Part shown: one piece after another, positions 43,749 to 53,807 of the stretch
Numbering within the stretch: the stretch's first letter is position 1
How the letters are laid out: each line of letters opens with the position of its first letter
NCBI RefSeq assembly: GCF_014642635.1
Contig: NZ_BMIQ01000008.1
Span: 186,001-250,000, forward strand
From: Aureimonas endophytica
GTDB lineage: Bacteria; Pseudomonadota; Alphaproteobacteria; Rhizobiales; Rhizobiaceae
Length of the DNA stretch: 64,000 nucleotides
Direction of reading: 5' to 3'
The notes under the pieces: model-generated
Told to the model about the DNA's origin: nothing
The model's database searches: none
Seen by the model: only the letters and a program-made list of their open reading frames with translations
Translations under genes and position numbers: made by a program

Positions 43749-45560
43749 ATGGCACCCCCTCCCTTGCTTCGTCTCGACGGCGTCCGGCTGACCTTCGGCG
43801 GCACGCCCCTCCTCTCCGGCGTCGAGCTGAACGTCCTGCCGGGCGATCGCATCGCCCTTGTCGGCCGCAACGGCTCGGGCAAGTCGACGCTGCTGAAGAT
43901 CGCCGCCGGCCGCGTCGAGCCGGATGGCGGCGAGGTCTTCCGCAAGCCCGCCGCCACCGTGCGCTATCTGGCGCAGGAGCCGGATTTCGGCGACGCGCCG
44001 AGCGTCGAGGCCTATGTCGCGGCCGGTCTCGGCCCGGCCGACGATCCCTATCGCGTCACCTTCTGCATCGAGGCGCTGGGACTTCGAGCCGACGCTCGGC
44101 CGCAGGACCTTTCCGGCGGCGAGGCGCGGCGCGCGGCGCTCGCGCGGGTCCTGGCGCCCGAGCCCGACATCCTGCTCCTCGACGAGCCCACCAACCATCT
44201 CGACCTCCCAACGATCGAATGGTTGGAAGGCGAAGTCGCCGGCCTGAGGAGCGCCGTCGTCGTCATCAGCCACGATCGGCGGTTCCTGGAGAAGACGACC
44301 ACCGCCACCGTCTGGCTGGATCGCGGCGCCGTGCGCCGGCTGGACGAGGGCTTCGGCAGCTTCGAGCGCTGGCGCGATAAGGTGCTGGAAGAGGAGGAGC
44401 GCGACCTTCAGAAGCTGAGCGCCAAGATCGAGCGCGAGGAACATTGGCTGCGCTACGGCGTGACGGCGCGGCGCACGCGCAACCAGCGCCGCCTCGAAGC
44501 CCTGCACACGATGCGCCAGGAGCGCCGCGACGCCCGCCGCGCCACCGGCAACGTGGTGATGCAGGCCGGCGAGACGCGCGAAAGCGGCAAGCTGGTGGTC
44601 GAGGCCGAGGCGGTGACCAAGGCCTATGGCGAGCGCGTCCTCGTGAAGGACTTCTCGACCCGCATCCTGCGCGGCGACCGCATCGGCTTCGTCGGCCCGA
44701 ACGGCGCCGGCAAGACGACCCTTCTGAAGATGCTGATCGGCGAGACGGAGCCCGATCAGGGCCGCGTGCGGCGCGGCACCAATCTGGACCTCGCCTTTCT
44801 CGATCAGAAGCGCGCGGCGCTGCGCGACGGTGCCTCCGTCGCCGACAATCTCACCGACGGGCGCGGCGACCAGGTGATGGTGAATGGCGAGCTACGCCAT
44901 GTCGTCGGCTATCTGAAGGACTTCCTGTTCTCCCCGGAACAGATCCGCACGCCGGTCGGCATGCTGTCGGGGGGCGAGCGGGCGCGCCTTCTCCTTGCCA
45001 AGACCCTGGCGACGCCGGCGAATTTCCTGGTGCTGGACGAGCCGACCAACGATCTCGACATGGAGACGCTGGATCTCCTGGAAGAGCTCGTCGCCAATTA
45101 TCCGGGCACCGTGCTCCTCGTCAGCCACGATCGCGACTTCCTCGACCGCACCGTCACCTCCACCATCGCCCCCGCCGGCGAAGGTCGGTGGATCGAATAT
45201 GCCGGCGGCTATTCCGACATGCTGATCCAGCGGCGGACGGCGGCCAGCCAGGAGAAGGCGAAGCGCGAGGAGAGCCCGAAGGCCGCGCCCGGCGCTGCCG
45301 GCACGAAAGCGGCGGCGGCGCCGACGAAACTGTCCTTCAAGCAGAAATTCGCGCTCGACAACCTGCCGAAGGAGATCGCGCGGCTCGAAAAGGCGATCGC
45401 CAAGACCGAGACCGAAATGGCGGACCCGGCGCTTTTCGCCAAGAACCCGAAGCGCTTCGACGAATTGGCGAAAGCTCTGGAGAAGGATCGCGCGGCACTC
45501 GCCAAGGCCGAGGACGAATGGCTGGAACTGGAGATGCTGCAAGCCGAGCTCGGCGGCTGA
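43749..45560 (+). CDS. uup: ABC-F ATPase, Uup type
   Basis: A 603-residue soluble protein with two ABC ATPase domains and no membrane part, as in ABC-F ribosome-associated proteins. Domain 1: Walker A GRNGSGKST, signature LSGGEARRAALAR, Walker B ILLLDEPTNHLD. Domain 2: GPNGAGKTT, LSGGERARLLLAK, FLVLDEPTNDLD. The inter-domain linker (ERDLQKLSAKIEREEHWLRY) contacts the ribosome in the family. The C-terminal coiled coil (EIARLEKAIAKTETEM) is typical of Uup, which also touches DNA branch structures. It reads away from the ParD-like gene. Confidence 0.94.
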   Translation: MAPPPLLRLDGVRLTFGGTPLLSGVELNVLPGDRIALVGRNGSGKSTLLKIAAGRVEPDGGEVFRKPAATVRYLAQEPDFGDAPSVEAYVAAGLGPADDPYRVTFCIEALGLRADARPQDLSGGEARRAALARVLAPEPDILLLDEPTNHLDLPTIEWLEGEVAGLRSAVVVISHDRRFLEKTTTATVWLDRGAVRRLDEGFGSFERWRDKVLEEEERDLQKLSAKIEREEHWLRYGVTARRTRNQRRLEALHTMRQERRDARRATGNVVMQAGETRESGKLVVEAEAVTKAYGERVLVKDFSTRILRGDRIGFVGPNGAGKTTLLKMLIGETEPDQGRVRRGTNLDLAFLDQKRAALRDGASVADNLTDGRGDQVMVNGELRHVVGYLKDFLFSPEQIRTPVGMLSGGERARLLLAKTLATPANFLVLDEPTNDLDMETLDLLEELVANYPGTVLLVSHDRDFLDRTVTSTIAPAGEGRWIEYAGGYSDMLIQRRTAASQEKAKREESPKAAPGAAGTKAAAAPTKLSFKQKFALDNLPKEIARLEKAIAKTETEMADPALFAKNPKRFDELAKALEKDRAALAKAEDEWLELEMLQAELGG

Positions 45561-45585
45561 AACGGCCGATACCCGTCGAAGGCGG

Positions 45586-45614
45586 TTGACGCGGCGCACA
45601 AAGGGGCCGATATG
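45586..45614 (+). promoter_or_regulatory. Possible promoter of the DEAD-box helicase gene
   Basis: TTGACG (45586-45591), 17-base spacer, GATATG (45609-45614). The -35 is near consensus and the -10 weak. It would give a ~175-base 5' leader before the TTG start at 45797. Confidence 0.4.
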
Positions 45615-45796
45615 GAGGCCTCACGCCGCGACGCGCTGCGCTCCCTCCTTTGCTCCCGGTCTCTTCCAAGGATCGGCTTCGCAGGCGAGCGCCATCGGTC
45701 CATAGCAACCGACGCGGCCCGTTTCGATCGTCTTTCAAGCGCGAAAGCGGTCGAACATTCGCGGGACGTCTGTTCTGCCAATCTCGAAAGCCGCTT

Positions 45797-47149
<1,353 letters not shown>

Positions 47150-47159
47150 CGAGAATCGA

Positions 47160-47192
47160 AGAGGCCCGGATCGACCGTCGATCCGGGCCTCT
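47160..47192 (+). terminator. Terminator of the DEAD-box helicase gene
   Basis: A perfect 15-bp stem (AGAGGCCCGGATCGA with TCGATCCGGGCCTCT) around a 3-base loop, followed by TCGCCTTT. It begins ten bases after the stop. Confidence 0.8.
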
Positions 47193-47276
47193 TCGCCTTT
47201 GGCGGCCGCCCCCCGTTGCGCGGCGCCGCGCCGAGAACCATATCGGTTCGGACAAGATGGAGACGCGCCGCGCGCC

Positions 47277-47588
47277 ATGGCCGAAACGATCCGGATCGAC
47301 ATTCCCCACAAGCTCGGCCGCGACGCCGCGCGCCAGCGCATCACCGACGGCTTCGGCCACCTGCGCGACAAGGCCGTCGGCGGCATGCTGAAATTCCAGG
47401 ACACCTGGACCGGCGATCATCTCGATTTCCGCGCCGGCATGTTCGGCCAGGCCGTGGTCGGCCGCCTCGATATCCTGGACGACCAGGTCCATGTCGAACT
47501 CGACCTGCCGACGGTCCTCGCCGCTCTCGCCAACAAGCTGCGCGAGAAGATTCAGACCGAGGGCCGTCTGCTGCTGGAACGCAAATAG
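47277..47588 (+). CDS. Polyhydroxyalkanoic acid system family protein
   Basis: A 103-residue small soluble protein. The IRIDIPHKLGRDAARQRI start and the LPTVLAALANKLREKIQTEG end match the PHA_gran_rgn / polyhydroxyalkanoate-system family, present in organisms that store PHA granules. No phaC or phasin gene is close. The ATG at 47277 gives the family start; the frame is open upstream. It ends three bases before the convergent gene's stop. Confidence 0.82.
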   Translation: MAETIRIDIPHKLGRDAARQRITDGFGHLRDKAVGGMLKFQDTWTGDHLDFRAGMFGQAVVGRLDILDDQVHVELDLPTVLAALANKLREKIQTEGRLLLERK

Positions 47589-47591
47589 CGC

Positions 47592-48143
47592 TCAGCGCTG
47601 GACGAGGCCCTTCAGCACGGCATTGTCGGCGACGACCGAGCCGCCGGCCACGTCCGGCACGAGCTTGCGGACCGTGCCGAGGCCCGGCAGGACCGATCCG
47701 ACCTTGACCCGCAGCAATTCGTCGTTGGTTGCGAGGATCGCCTCCTCGTCGAAGACCGTGACGATCTGATAGTCGTCCGCCTTCAGCGCCGTGCCGCGCG
47801 CGATGGCTGGCACCGGCAGGCTGTCGGTGGCGGCCGGCCTCGCCGCCTCGGCCGGCGGCGCGATGCTGCCGGTGGTGATCGGGTCGAGATCCTTGCGCTG
47901 GATCGAGGCGATGATCTCGCGCGAGAAATATTCGGGATCGTGCACCGTCATCGTGATGGCGAAGCCGCAGAAGGCGACCGAGCCCAGCGTGACGAGACCG
48001 AGAAGCGCCTTGTCGAGAAGGCTCGCCCCCTCCGCGCCCCGCGCCTTGAGGACGGCTCGCCGCGTCGGGCCGGTGCGCAGCACATCGTCGAGGAAATCCT
48101 CGAAATCGTCGGGAATGGCGGGCGGGCGACGGAGCGCGGACAT
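47592..48143 (-). CDS. Inner-membrane protein with SAF/beta-like C-terminal region, unknown
   Basis: A 183-residue protein. A ~40-residue acidic cytoplasmic N-terminus is followed by one membrane helix (LDKALLGLVTLGSVAFCGFA), a linker with Pro/Ala runs, and a ~70-residue beta-rich C-terminal domain in the periplasm (RGTALKADDYQIVTVFDEEA, RVKVGSVLPGLGTV). The pattern resembles small membrane-anchored proteins near flagellar or polar genes but I cannot assign a family. It is convergent with the PHA-system gene. Confidence 0.7.
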   Translation of the reverse strand: MSALRRPPAIPDDFEDFLDDVLRTGPTRRAVLKARGAEGASLLDKALLGLVTLGSVAFCGFAITMTVHDPEYFSREIIASIQRKDLDPITTGSIAPPAEAARPAATDSLPVPAIARGTALKADDYQIVTVFDEEAILATNDELLRVKVGSVLPGLGTVRKLVPDVAGGSVVADNAVLKGLVQR

Positions 48144-48365
48144 CGGGACACCGGGAGGCTTGGACTGCGATCCAGAGTGCTCCGGCGTGGTTAATGCTTT
48201 CGATTTGAGACGAATAGCGCCCGATATTTACCGATCGACAGGGTTAACGAACGGACAAGAGCAAACCTTCGCGTCGACGGACCATTTACCTTGCGGGAGG
48301 ACAGGCCTTCGAACCCGAAACGGGCGGGCCCGTCGCATGTTATGCTTTCGCAAGGACGAATAGCG

Positions 48366-48746
48366 GTGACTCGCAGCATGATCGATTGGCGCGGCCTCTT
48401 CGGGCTTTCGTCGTCGCGGAGGCCTCGCGGCGAGCGGCGCGCGGCGCCGCGCCTGCGCACGCGGCTGCGGCCCGGCAAGGTGCTGAGCGCCGATCATGCC
48501 TTCCTGGCCGATTGCGCGATTCTCGACCGCTCGCCCGCCGGCCTGCGCATCCGCTGCTTCGCCCCGATCGCGGCCGAGGACGGCCTCGTCCGCGTCTTCG
48601 ACGAGCACGAGGGCACGGTGCGCGCCGGGCGGATCGTCTGGGAGCACGTCGCGGAAATGGGCGTCACGGTCGAGGGCGACCTGATCGAACTCGACGCCGA
48701 CAGCCTGCGCCGCCTCAAGGGCCCCTATTACGCGATCGGCGACTGA
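48366..48746 (+). CDS. PilZ-like c-di-GMP-binding protein
   Basis: A 126-residue protein with the PilZ signature: the RxxxR-type stretch ERRAAPRLRTRLRPG and, ~30 residues on, ILDRSPAGLRIR carrying the D-x-S-x-x-G box. The rest follows a short beta-barrel (LVRVFDEHEGTVRAGRIVWE). A GTG at 48366 with AAGGA nine bases upstream was chosen; an ATG at 48378 and a TTG at 48291 are alternatives. PilZ proteins often tune flagella or polysaccharides, and this one lies just before the flagellar cluster, though on the other strand. Confidence 0.75.
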   Translation: MTRSMIDWRGLFGLSSSRRPRGERRAAPRLRTRLRPGKVLSADHAFLADCAILDRSPAGLRIRCFAPIAAEDGLVRVFDEHEGTVRAGRIVWEHVAEMGVTVEGDLIELDADSLRRLKGPYYAIGD

Positions 48747-49006
48747 GGCGGTTGAAACGCTGGCCGCTACGGCTCGGTCGACCGCCGAGACGCTTTCTCG
48801 ATCGTCTCGCCGTTTGATCGCCGACCTCCCCTACCCCGCTGCGGAAGCGAACGGACAGGTGGCGAGATCCCCACACGCTGCCGTATCGCACCGTTGCGGA
48901 GACGTGGCGTCGCTCTCGCGGCATCATCGCTGACGCGGGGGCGGAATGACGAAACCCAATCGGGCCGGGCGAAGATCTCGCGGTCGCGGGCCGCGATCGA
49001 TCGTCG

Positions 49007-51214
49007 TCAGAGGAGCGACAGGATCGAGTTGGCGGCCGAGCCGGAACCCGACGAGCCGCCGAACAGCGCGAGGATCGGCGAGTTCGCGTTGGTCGTGTCC
49101 GCATCCGCGACGTCGTAGAGCGCCGAGAAACTCGTGATCATCTTATCGAGCTTCTTCGTGTCCTTGAAATCCTCGATCTTGAACTTCTTCTCCAGGATCG
49201 AGACCTGCTGATCCGTGTCGAGCTGCGAGAATCCGTCCGGCAGGCTATAGGCGGTCATCACCGCCTTCAGCAGCGCCTTGTCGGCGAGGACGCCCGTATA
49301 GGAGGTCACGGTCGGCGCGACGCGCTTGAAGTAGAGCGCGAGCCGCACGCCCTCCTGCCCGTCGTCGCTCGCCTTGGTCTCCAGAGTCTGCAGGAGGAAG
49401 CGGTTCTCGGTGGTCAGCACCGACGCGCCGCTCTGCACGCCGCTGGTCGTCCGCGTCACCGTTCCCGCGCTGTTGAAGTTGAAGGCCTGGGCGAAGGCGA
49501 CATAGGACCCGTCGTCCACCGAATAGGCGAAGCTCTTCTTGTCGGAGAGATCGCTCGTCAGGATCTTCTTGACGTCGGCGGTCGACAGATTCTTCTTGTC
49601 GAGGCCATAGGCCTTCAGCGCGAAATCGAGGGTCTTCTGGTCGGCGAGGAGGTCGTCCAACGAGGACATGCCGCCGATGGCGGTGAGATAGGCCTTGGTC
49701 TCCGTCTTGATGACGTCCTTCTTGGCCGTCGTCAGATTGTCGCCGAAGCTTTGCAGATATTTCTGGCCCGTGGTGGTCTGGGCCGTGGTCGACTGGACCA
49801 GCCGCTGCGTCGCGACTTTGCCGTCGGCATCGAAGTTGAAGGCGGCGGCGAGCTTGACGAAGCGCTCGTCCTTCAGCCGGTTCACATAGCTGTCCGGATC
49901 GGACACGTCGCTCGTCAGCACCCGGCGCACCTGATAGAGCGAGGTCTCGTCCGGATCGATGTCGAAGGCCTTCAGGGCGTAGTTGAGCGCGTCATGGCCG
50001 AAGGCGCCGTTGTCCTTCAGGAGATCCGTGACCGAGTTGATTCCGTCGAGCAGATACTTGAAGGCGCTGGTCTGCTTGGCGTCCTTCGAGGTCGCGACCA
50101 CGGCGTAGTTCTTGAAATAGGCATCGGTCAGCGTCGTCTGCTGGGCCGCCGTCTGCATGCCGCCGGCCTTGGCGCTGCCATCGGTGTTGAAGCCGAACAC
50201 CGCCCTCAGACTGGTGAACTGTTCCTTGCGCGCCGTCGTCGCCGTCGAGCTCGCCATCAGCTGGCTGTAGGCGCTCGTCGAATCCGCTGCGTCGCTCGTC
50301 AGGATGTTGTAGAAATAGGACGGGGTCTCGGCCGACGCGTCGAAGCCGTAGGCGGTCGCGACATATTCGAAGAGGCGCGGATCGTTCAGAAGGTCGGAAG
50401 CGGTCATGGTGCTGCCGGCCGCGACCTTGCTCGTATAATAACTGGTGTTGAAGGCCGCCGCGTAGCTGTTGGTGTTGTTGTCGGTCGCGACGTTGTAGTC
50501 GTAGATCAGCTGATTGGTCTTGCCGGCGTCCTGCGCCGTCTTGCCCGAGACCAAGCTGCCGTCGGCGTTGAAATTGAACTTCTCGTGCAGCGTCAGCCAT
50601 TTCGGGTTCGCCACGGACGTGTTGGCCGGCAAGGTGCCGGTCAGCGCCTGACGGACGAAGCTGCTGGAGGTCGTGTCGGGATCGGCGCCGATCGAAGACA
50701 GCACGACGTCGTAGAGCGTCGTGTTGTTCAAGAGATCGTCGACCGAGGCGACATTGCCGATCGCGGCCTGATAGGCATTCGTCTTGGCGGCGGCCGCCGT
50801 TCCCTGGCGCACGCGGCGCTCGGAATAGGAATCGACCAGCGATTCCGTCTGGGCGGAGGACTGCGCCGCCTTCGTGTCCGTGGCGCTGGTCGCGCCGAAG
50901 CTGAAGGCCGCGGCGAAGTCGCGATATTTCTTGTCCGTCAGCTTGTTGGCGAAGGAGGTGGAATCGGACAGGTCGCTTTGCAGCACCTTGCGGATCAGGC
51001 CCTTCGAGGCGATCTGGTCCTCCAGGCCATAGGCCTTCATCGCATAGGAATAGAGCCGGTAATCGTCGAGGAAGTCTTCGACCGAGGTGACCTTGCCGAT
51101 ATGCGAGTTATAATATTCCGTGTCGCGCTTGACGGTCGCCGTGTTCTCGAGACGCTCCAGCGTCTTCGACATGTTGCTGGCATAGAGCTTGTAGCCGAGA
51201 AGGGTCGAAACCAT
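49007..51214 (-). CDS. Flagellar-cluster protein with about six DUF1217-like repeats
   Basis: A 735-residue protein, the last gene of the flagellar run. It is built from repeated ~80-residue units, each with a helix like VTSVEDFLDDYRLYSYAMKA, then a LTSDLSD-type turn and a closing FAAAFSF-type strand. Units lie at about 32-106, 145-219, 250-346, 382-466, 504-585 and a divergent one at 603-703. No signal peptide and few Cys; the tail is Gly/Ser-rich. DUF1217 proteins accompany flagellar genes in Rhizobiales, usually with fewer copies. The composition (Ala/Ser/Thr/Asp-rich, Cys-free) resembles exported rod/hook-type proteins, so it may be secreted by the flagellar export apparatus; that is inference. 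Confidence 0.82.
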   Translation of the reverse strand: MVSTLLGYKLYASNMSKTLERLENTATVKRDTEYYNSHIGKVTSVEDFLDDYRLYSYAMKAYGLEDQIASKGLIRKVLQSDLSDSTSFANKLTDKKYRDFAAAFSFGATSATDTKAAQSSAQTESLVDSYSERRVRQGTAAAAKTNAYQAAIGNVASVDDLLNNTTLYDVVLSSIGADPDTTSSSFVRQALTGTLPANTSVANPKWLTLHEKFNFNADGSLVSGKTAQDAGKTNQLIYDYNVATDNNTNSYAAAFNTSYYTSKVAAGSTMTASDLLNDPRLFEYVATAYGFDASAETPSYFYNILTSDAADSTSAYSQLMASSTATTARKEQFTSLRAVFGFNTDGSAKAGGMQTAAQQTTLTDAYFKNYAVVATSKDAKQTSAFKYLLDGINSVTDLLKDNGAFGHDALNYALKAFDIDPDETSLYQVRRVLTSDVSDPDSYVNRLKDERFVKLAAAFNFDADGKVATQRLVQSTTAQTTTGQKYLQSFGDNLTTAKKDVIKTETKAYLTAIGGMSSLDDLLADQKTLDFALKAYGLDKKNLSTADVKKILTSDLSDKKSFAYSVDDGSYVAFAQAFNFNSAGTVTRTTSGVQSGASVLTTENRFLLQTLETKASDDGQEGVRLALYFKRVAPTVTSYTGVLADKALLKAVMTAYSLPDGFSQLDTDQQVSILEKKFKIEDFKDTKKLDKMITSFSALYDVADADTTNANSPILALFGGSSGSGSAANSILSLL

Positions 51215-51302
51215 AGGCCCGCGCGTTCCATGGGAATGGACGCCCCGTGGCGGCGCCGTCGGGACGTTATCGATTCATCGTTAACGAAGGTTGAAACCTC
51301 GC

Positions 51303-51770
51303 CTATTTGGACGCGGTCTTCGGCGCCATGTCGTCCTTCGGCAGGAAGTCGAACTGCTCGACCATCACCTCGTGGACGAGCTCCTGGCCGTAGCGCTTGT
51401 TGACCGTTTCCTTGATGCTCTTCTTCAGGCCTTCGAGGTCGTATTTCTCGGGATGCTGGAAGTCGAAGCCGGAGGTCTGGTAGACCGCCGCGAAGGCGTC
51501 GTTCAGGATGAAGGAATCCGGCGGCACGGCGAGCTTGTTGCCGATCTCGCCGTCGATCGTATAGACGAAGCGGGCAAGGACATAGCCGGCGATCTTGTCG
51601 CTGGTCAGGATCGGCACGGTGATGCTTTCGGTCTTGCGCCAGTCGAGCCCGTTGAAATAGGTCGGCTCCTTGTGTTCCTCGACCTTGGGCCCCTGCATCG
51701 AAGCCGTGACATAGCTCGCGCCGAGCGAGGCGACGCAGACCCAGAGGCCGATGGCGAGGAGCTTGATCAT
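51303..51770 (-). CDS. FliL-like membrane-anchored flagellar protein
   Basis: A 155-residue protein with one N-terminal membrane helix (IKLLAIGLWVCVASLGASYV) and a periplasmic ~125-residue domain. The end (LKKSIKETVNKRYGQELVHE and EVMVEQFDFLP) resembles the closing helix-strand of FliL proteins, which support stator function, but overall similarity is weak. It starts four bases inside the FlgN-like gene's 3' end (ATGA) and precedes the multi-repeat protein, so a flagellar role is likely. Confidence 0.65.
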   Translation of the reverse strand: MIKLLAIGLWVCVASLGASYVTASMQGPKVEEHKEPTYFNGLDWRKTESITVPILTSDKIAGYVLARFVYTIDGEIGNKLAVPPDSFILNDAFAAVYQTSGFDFQHPEKYDLEGLKKSIKETVNKRYGQELVHEVMVEQFDFLPKDDMAPKTASK

Positions 51771-52120
51771 TGCTCGCGCTTCACGCCGCCGACGGAGGCG
51801 GCATAGGTGCCGTCCGACTCAGCGTCCTTCATCGCGCGCGCGATGATGCCGGAGATCTCGGACGCCGCTTCCATGTGAAGGGACAGGACGCGGCGGTTCT
51901 CCTCCAGACGGTCGCGCAGCGTGCCGAGGCGGCCCTGCAGCTCGTCCGTCATCAGCTCCGGGCCGAGACCGCGCGAGATGCGCGTCATTTCCAGAAGGCT
52001 GTGATTCTTGCGATTGCTGATCTCGGCGAGATCGACATGGCGCCCGTCGCGCAACGCTTCGGTCTCGCCCACGAGAATGCCTTCGAGACGGTTGATCGCC
52101 TGAATGAGAACCGCTTCCAC
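51767..52120 (-). CDS. flgN: FlgN-like flagellar export chaperone
   Basis: A 117-residue, all-helical protein. The pattern (AINRLEGILVGETEALRDGR, then ISNRKNHSLLEMTRISR and LRDRLEENRRVLSLHMEAAS) follows FlgN, the chaperone for the hook-associated proteins FlgK and FlgL, both encoded in this operon. Overlap with the FliL-like gene indicates coupling. The assignment rests on helical pattern, length and context. Confidence 0.75.
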   Translation of the reverse strand: MEAVLIQAINRLEGILVGETEALRDGRHVDLAEISNRKNHSLLEMTRISRGLGPELMTDELQGRLGTLRDRLEENRRVLSLHMEAASEISGIIARAMKDAESDGTYAASVGGVKREQ

Positions 52121-52172
52121 CTGCTTGCCTTCCTGATAGGCGCCGCTGCGACGCCGGGCACCGAATTGGATG

Positions 52173-52595
52173 TCAGAGCGAACCGGGCTTGCCGAGACTG
52201 GCGCCCTTGACCGCGACCGCTTCGCGGGCGAGGCCGTCCTCGGCCTTCGCCGCCGCCTCGATCGAGGCGTTGCGCTTCTCGACGAGGTCGGCGATGCCGA
52301 TGCCGCCGGCGGCCGCCATCTCGGCGCCGAGCCGTTCGGCCAGCATGGACTTCCAGATCGAGCCCGCCGTCCCTTCGCCGAAATAGGAGGAGTCGCTCTT
52401 CGGCAGCATGGGCTCGATGAAGCTCTGGAGCACGAAGCTCTCGAACTGCTGGGCCGGCGTCATCTGGCCGCTCTTCGAGCCGCGCGACACCATGTTGTAG
52501 GGCAGCGCCCGCGAGGCCGGATCACCGCCCGAAACCGAGGGCGCCGTCAGGGGTTGCAGCCCTCCCGCCGCTCCGATCGCCTTGATGCCGGTCAT
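52173..52595 (-). CDS. FlgJ-like rod-binding protein without hydrolase domain
   Basis: A 140-residue protein. The central part (TPAQQFESFVLQSFIEPMLP and GTAGSIWKSMLAERLGAEMA) is the FlgJ rod-binding motif. The peptidoglycan hydrolase domain found in enterobacterial FlgJ is missing, as is usual in Alphaproteobacteria, where a separate enzyme opens the wall. The start at 52595 follows AGGAGA at an 11-base distance. It lies between the FliJ-like and FlgN-like genes. Confidence 0.82.
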   Translation of the reverse strand: MTGIKAIGAAGGLQPLTAPSVSGGDPASRALPYNMVSRGSKSGQMTPAQQFESFVLQSFIEPMLPKSDSSYFGEGTAGSIWKSMLAERLGAEMAAAGGIGIADLVEKRNASIEAAAKAEDGLAREAVAVKGASLGKPGSL

Positions 52596-52642
52596 CGTCG
52601 CATCCGTCTCCTGAAGTCCGGGAAACTTGTAGAGGCGCGGTC

Positions 52643-53050
52643 TTATTCGAGGCTTGCGCGCCCGGCGGCGAGATAGTCGTCGAGCGCCAGTTCCAGCTCC
52701 TCGCGCTCCTCGCGGCGCAGTGCGGCCGTCTCGGCGTCGTCCACGGCCCGCGCCATACGCTTCTCGATGCGCTGCGCCTCGACGAGCTCGCGCCCCGTCT
52801 CCTCGCGGCTCTGGCGATTGGCGACGATCTTCGCCTCGTTGCGGCGGAGCGCCGAGGCCCTCCCCTCCAGGAACAGCCCGTTCAGCAGCGAATGGGTGCC
52901 GAGGCTTTCGAGGATCTCCGCGCTGGTCGCCTGGAGCTCGGCCCCCTCGCGCGCGAGTTCGGCAAGGCGCCATTCGGTGAGCTTGCGCTTGCGCGCCTGC
53001 ACTTCGAGGAGGCGGTGCAGGCGGTTGGCCCGCTCCCGTTCGGCGCTCAT
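52643..53050 (-). CDS. FliJ-like coiled-coil protein
   Basis: A 135-residue protein that is almost entirely a charged coiled coil (RANRLHRLLEVQARKRKLTE, VEAQRIEKRMARAVDDAETA) without hydrophobic helix or Cys, the profile of FliJ, the export-gate stalk component. Sequence similarity is not diagnostic, so this is by pattern and context. It overlaps fliR by four bases (ATGA) and is read right after it. Confidence 0.65.
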   Translation of the reverse strand: MSAERERANRLHRLLEVQARKRKLTEWRLAELAREGAELQATSAEILESLGTHSLLNGLFLEGRASALRRNEAKIVANRQSREETGRELVEAQRIEKRMARAVDDAETAALRREEREELELALDDYLAAGRASLE

Positions 53051-53796
53051 CCGTTGAAGACCCAGTGCTGGAAGCTGTCGACGAAGAGCCGCAGGAAGTC
53101 GCCGACCGCGAAGCCGAGCAGCACCATGCCGCCGGCGACGACGAAGGGCATGGAGATGAAGTAGATCGGGATCTGCGGCGTCATCTTGTTCATCAGGCCG
53201 ATCGCGAAATTGACGATCACCGCATAGACGACGAAGGGGCTGGCGATGCGCAGGCACAGCATGAACGTGTCGTCGAGATTGTCGGTCAGCGAGACGAGGC
53301 TCGCCCGCGCGCCAAAGCCCGCCGCGACAGGCATCGCGCCATAAGAGGCGACGAGCGCCCGAAGGATCTCCGCGTGGAGATTGAGCGAGAAGATCATCAC
53401 CGTCGCCGCGAGCGTCACGAGCGAGGCGACCGCCGGCTCCTGCTCGTCCACCGCGACGCCGAAGGCCTGGCCCATGCCGATCGCATTGGCGACGAAAGTG
53501 CCCGAAAATTGCAGGGCCATCATGAAGACGCGGCCGAGAAGGCCGATCAGCGCGCCGTTCAGGATCTCGGTCACGATGAGCGACAGGCGGGCGTCGTCGC
53601 CGGCCGGCAGCATCAGGGCCTTGAGGTCCGGCATCAGGCCGGGCGCGATCACCAGCGAGGCGGCGACCGCGATGAAGAGCCGGACTTGCACCGGCACGCG
53701 GAGCGAGGAATAGCCCGGCAGCAGCATCAGGCAGCTGCCGACCCGGCAGAAGATCAGGAACAGCGAGATGATCGTCGCCGTCGTGTCGCCGTTCAC
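53047..53796 (-). CDS. fliR: Flagellar export gate protein FliR
   Basis: A 249-residue inner-membrane protein with about six hydrophobic helices. FliR segments are visible: IFCRVGSCLMLLPGYSSLRV near the start, ALIGLLGRVFMMALQFSGTF, the PAVASLVTLAA stretch, and NKMTPQIPIYFISMPFVVAG near the end. With FliQ, FliP and FlhB it forms the type III export channel. It lies 11 bp downstream of flhA and overlaps the FliJ-like gene. Confidence 0.94.
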   Translation of the reverse strand: MNGDTTATIISLFLIFCRVGSCLMLLPGYSSLRVPVQVRLFIAVAASLVIAPGLMPDLKALMLPAGDDARLSLIVTEILNGALIGLLGRVFMMALQFSGTFVANAIGMGQAFGVAVDEQEPAVASLVTLAATVMIFSLNLHAEILRALVASYGAMPVAAGFGARASLVSLTDNLDDTFMLCLRIASPFVVYAVIVNFAIGLMNKMTPQIPIYFISMPFVVAGGMVLLGFAVGDFLRLFVDSFQHWVFNG

Positions 53797-53807
53797 GGCC
53801 CGGCCCC

